NCBI RefSeq assembly: GCF_900155865.1
Contig: NZ_LT707006.1
Coordinates: 343,490 to 407,489, forward strand
DNA from: Bacteroides bouchesdurhonensis
GTDB lineage: Bacteria > Bacteroidota > Bacteroidia > Bacteroidales > Bacteroidaceae
DNA: 64,000 bases
Direction of reading: 5' to 3'
Shown: one piece after another, positions 63,968 through 64,000 of the stretch
How positions within the stretch are numbered: position 1 is the stretch's first letter
Layout of the letters: the number at the start of each line of letters is the position of its first letter
Program-made: the position numbers and the translations under genes
The notes under the pieces: generated by a model
Database searches by the model: none
The model's input: the letters and a program-made list of their open reading frames with translations, nothing else
What the model was told of the DNA's origin: nothing

Positions 63968-64000
63968 TTATTTAGTTTCTTCAGAATCCTGTAACATCTG
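63968..64000 (-). CDS. C-terminal end of a gene cut by the window edge
   Basis: Ten codons (QMLQDSEETK, then TAA) on the minus strand beyond the terminator. Too short to identify; an alternative is chance. Confidence 0.3.
   Translation of the reverse strand, partial: QMLQDSEETK

Noticed and set aside
1..64000. tRNA or rRNA genes
   Set aside because: No cloverleaf or rRNA segment was noticed on either strand by eye; a covariance scan was not possible.

Overview
The window is chromosomal DNA of a gut Bacteroides (B. thetaiotaomicron/ovatus type). The basis is a SusC/SusD operon, surface lipoproteins with acidic stretches after the lipobox cysteine, Bacteroides-type promoters (-7 box TAnnTTTG, in two places with a TTTG -33 box exactly 19 bp upstream), AT-rich intergenic DNA, and typical Bacteroidetes housekeeping proteins (DUF4294, rubrerythrin, SulP, NadA/NadB). 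I could not run database searches, so the species is not assigned.

The two ends carry related RHS (YD-repeat) polymorphic-toxin loci, both read leftward. The left locus (1-12157) has, in transcription order: a promoter, a long leader, a 33-residue hydrophobic peptide behind a perfect AAAGGAGGT site, a frameshifted SpvB-like/RHS partner, a full RHS toxin with a Sec signal, a candidate immunity protein, a decayed IS4-type element, then orphan RHS tips with a small membrane immunity candidate. The right locus (45496-62199) repeats the plan: promoter, near-identical 33-residue peptide, intact 1224-aa SpvB-like partner, 1062-aa RHS toxin, two envelope immunity candidates. It is followed by an array of displaced tips, immunity genes, toxin C-terminal stumps and duplicated blocks. 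The RHS scaffolds are GC-rich and conserved; the roughly 200-residue tips after the D-x-x/D-x-G boundary and the immunity genes are AT-rich and unrelated to one another. The exceptions are two tips, one per locus, that share a His-then-Cys permuted papain-like pattern.

Between 12.6 and 45.4 kb lie ordinary core genes. They include a five-gene operon ending in an ECF sigma factor and a membrane-anchored partner, DacB, LpdA, a PH-domain membrane protein and NadB. A peptidase-SusC-SusD-lipoprotein operon follows (S8 and S9 peptidases, no glycosidase), probably for peptide capture. Then come rubrerythrin, a SulP transporter, a GH31 glycosidase with F5/8, dockerin-like and cohesin-like modules, a radical SAM protein, a helix-hairpin-helix outer-membrane-like protein, a DUF4294 protein, a TrmH-type methyltransferase and NadA. 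An S24-type repressor with a palindrome over its promoter closes the window.

The most interesting material is (1) the conserved 33-residue peptide/SpvB-like/Sec-exported RHS/immunity unit present twice, (2) the record of tip replacement in the right array, including a 51-bp identical linker repeat at which toxin tips differ, and (3) two unrelated intergenic arrays with exactly 22-bp periodicity, one of them downstream of a consensus promoter that reads no ORF.
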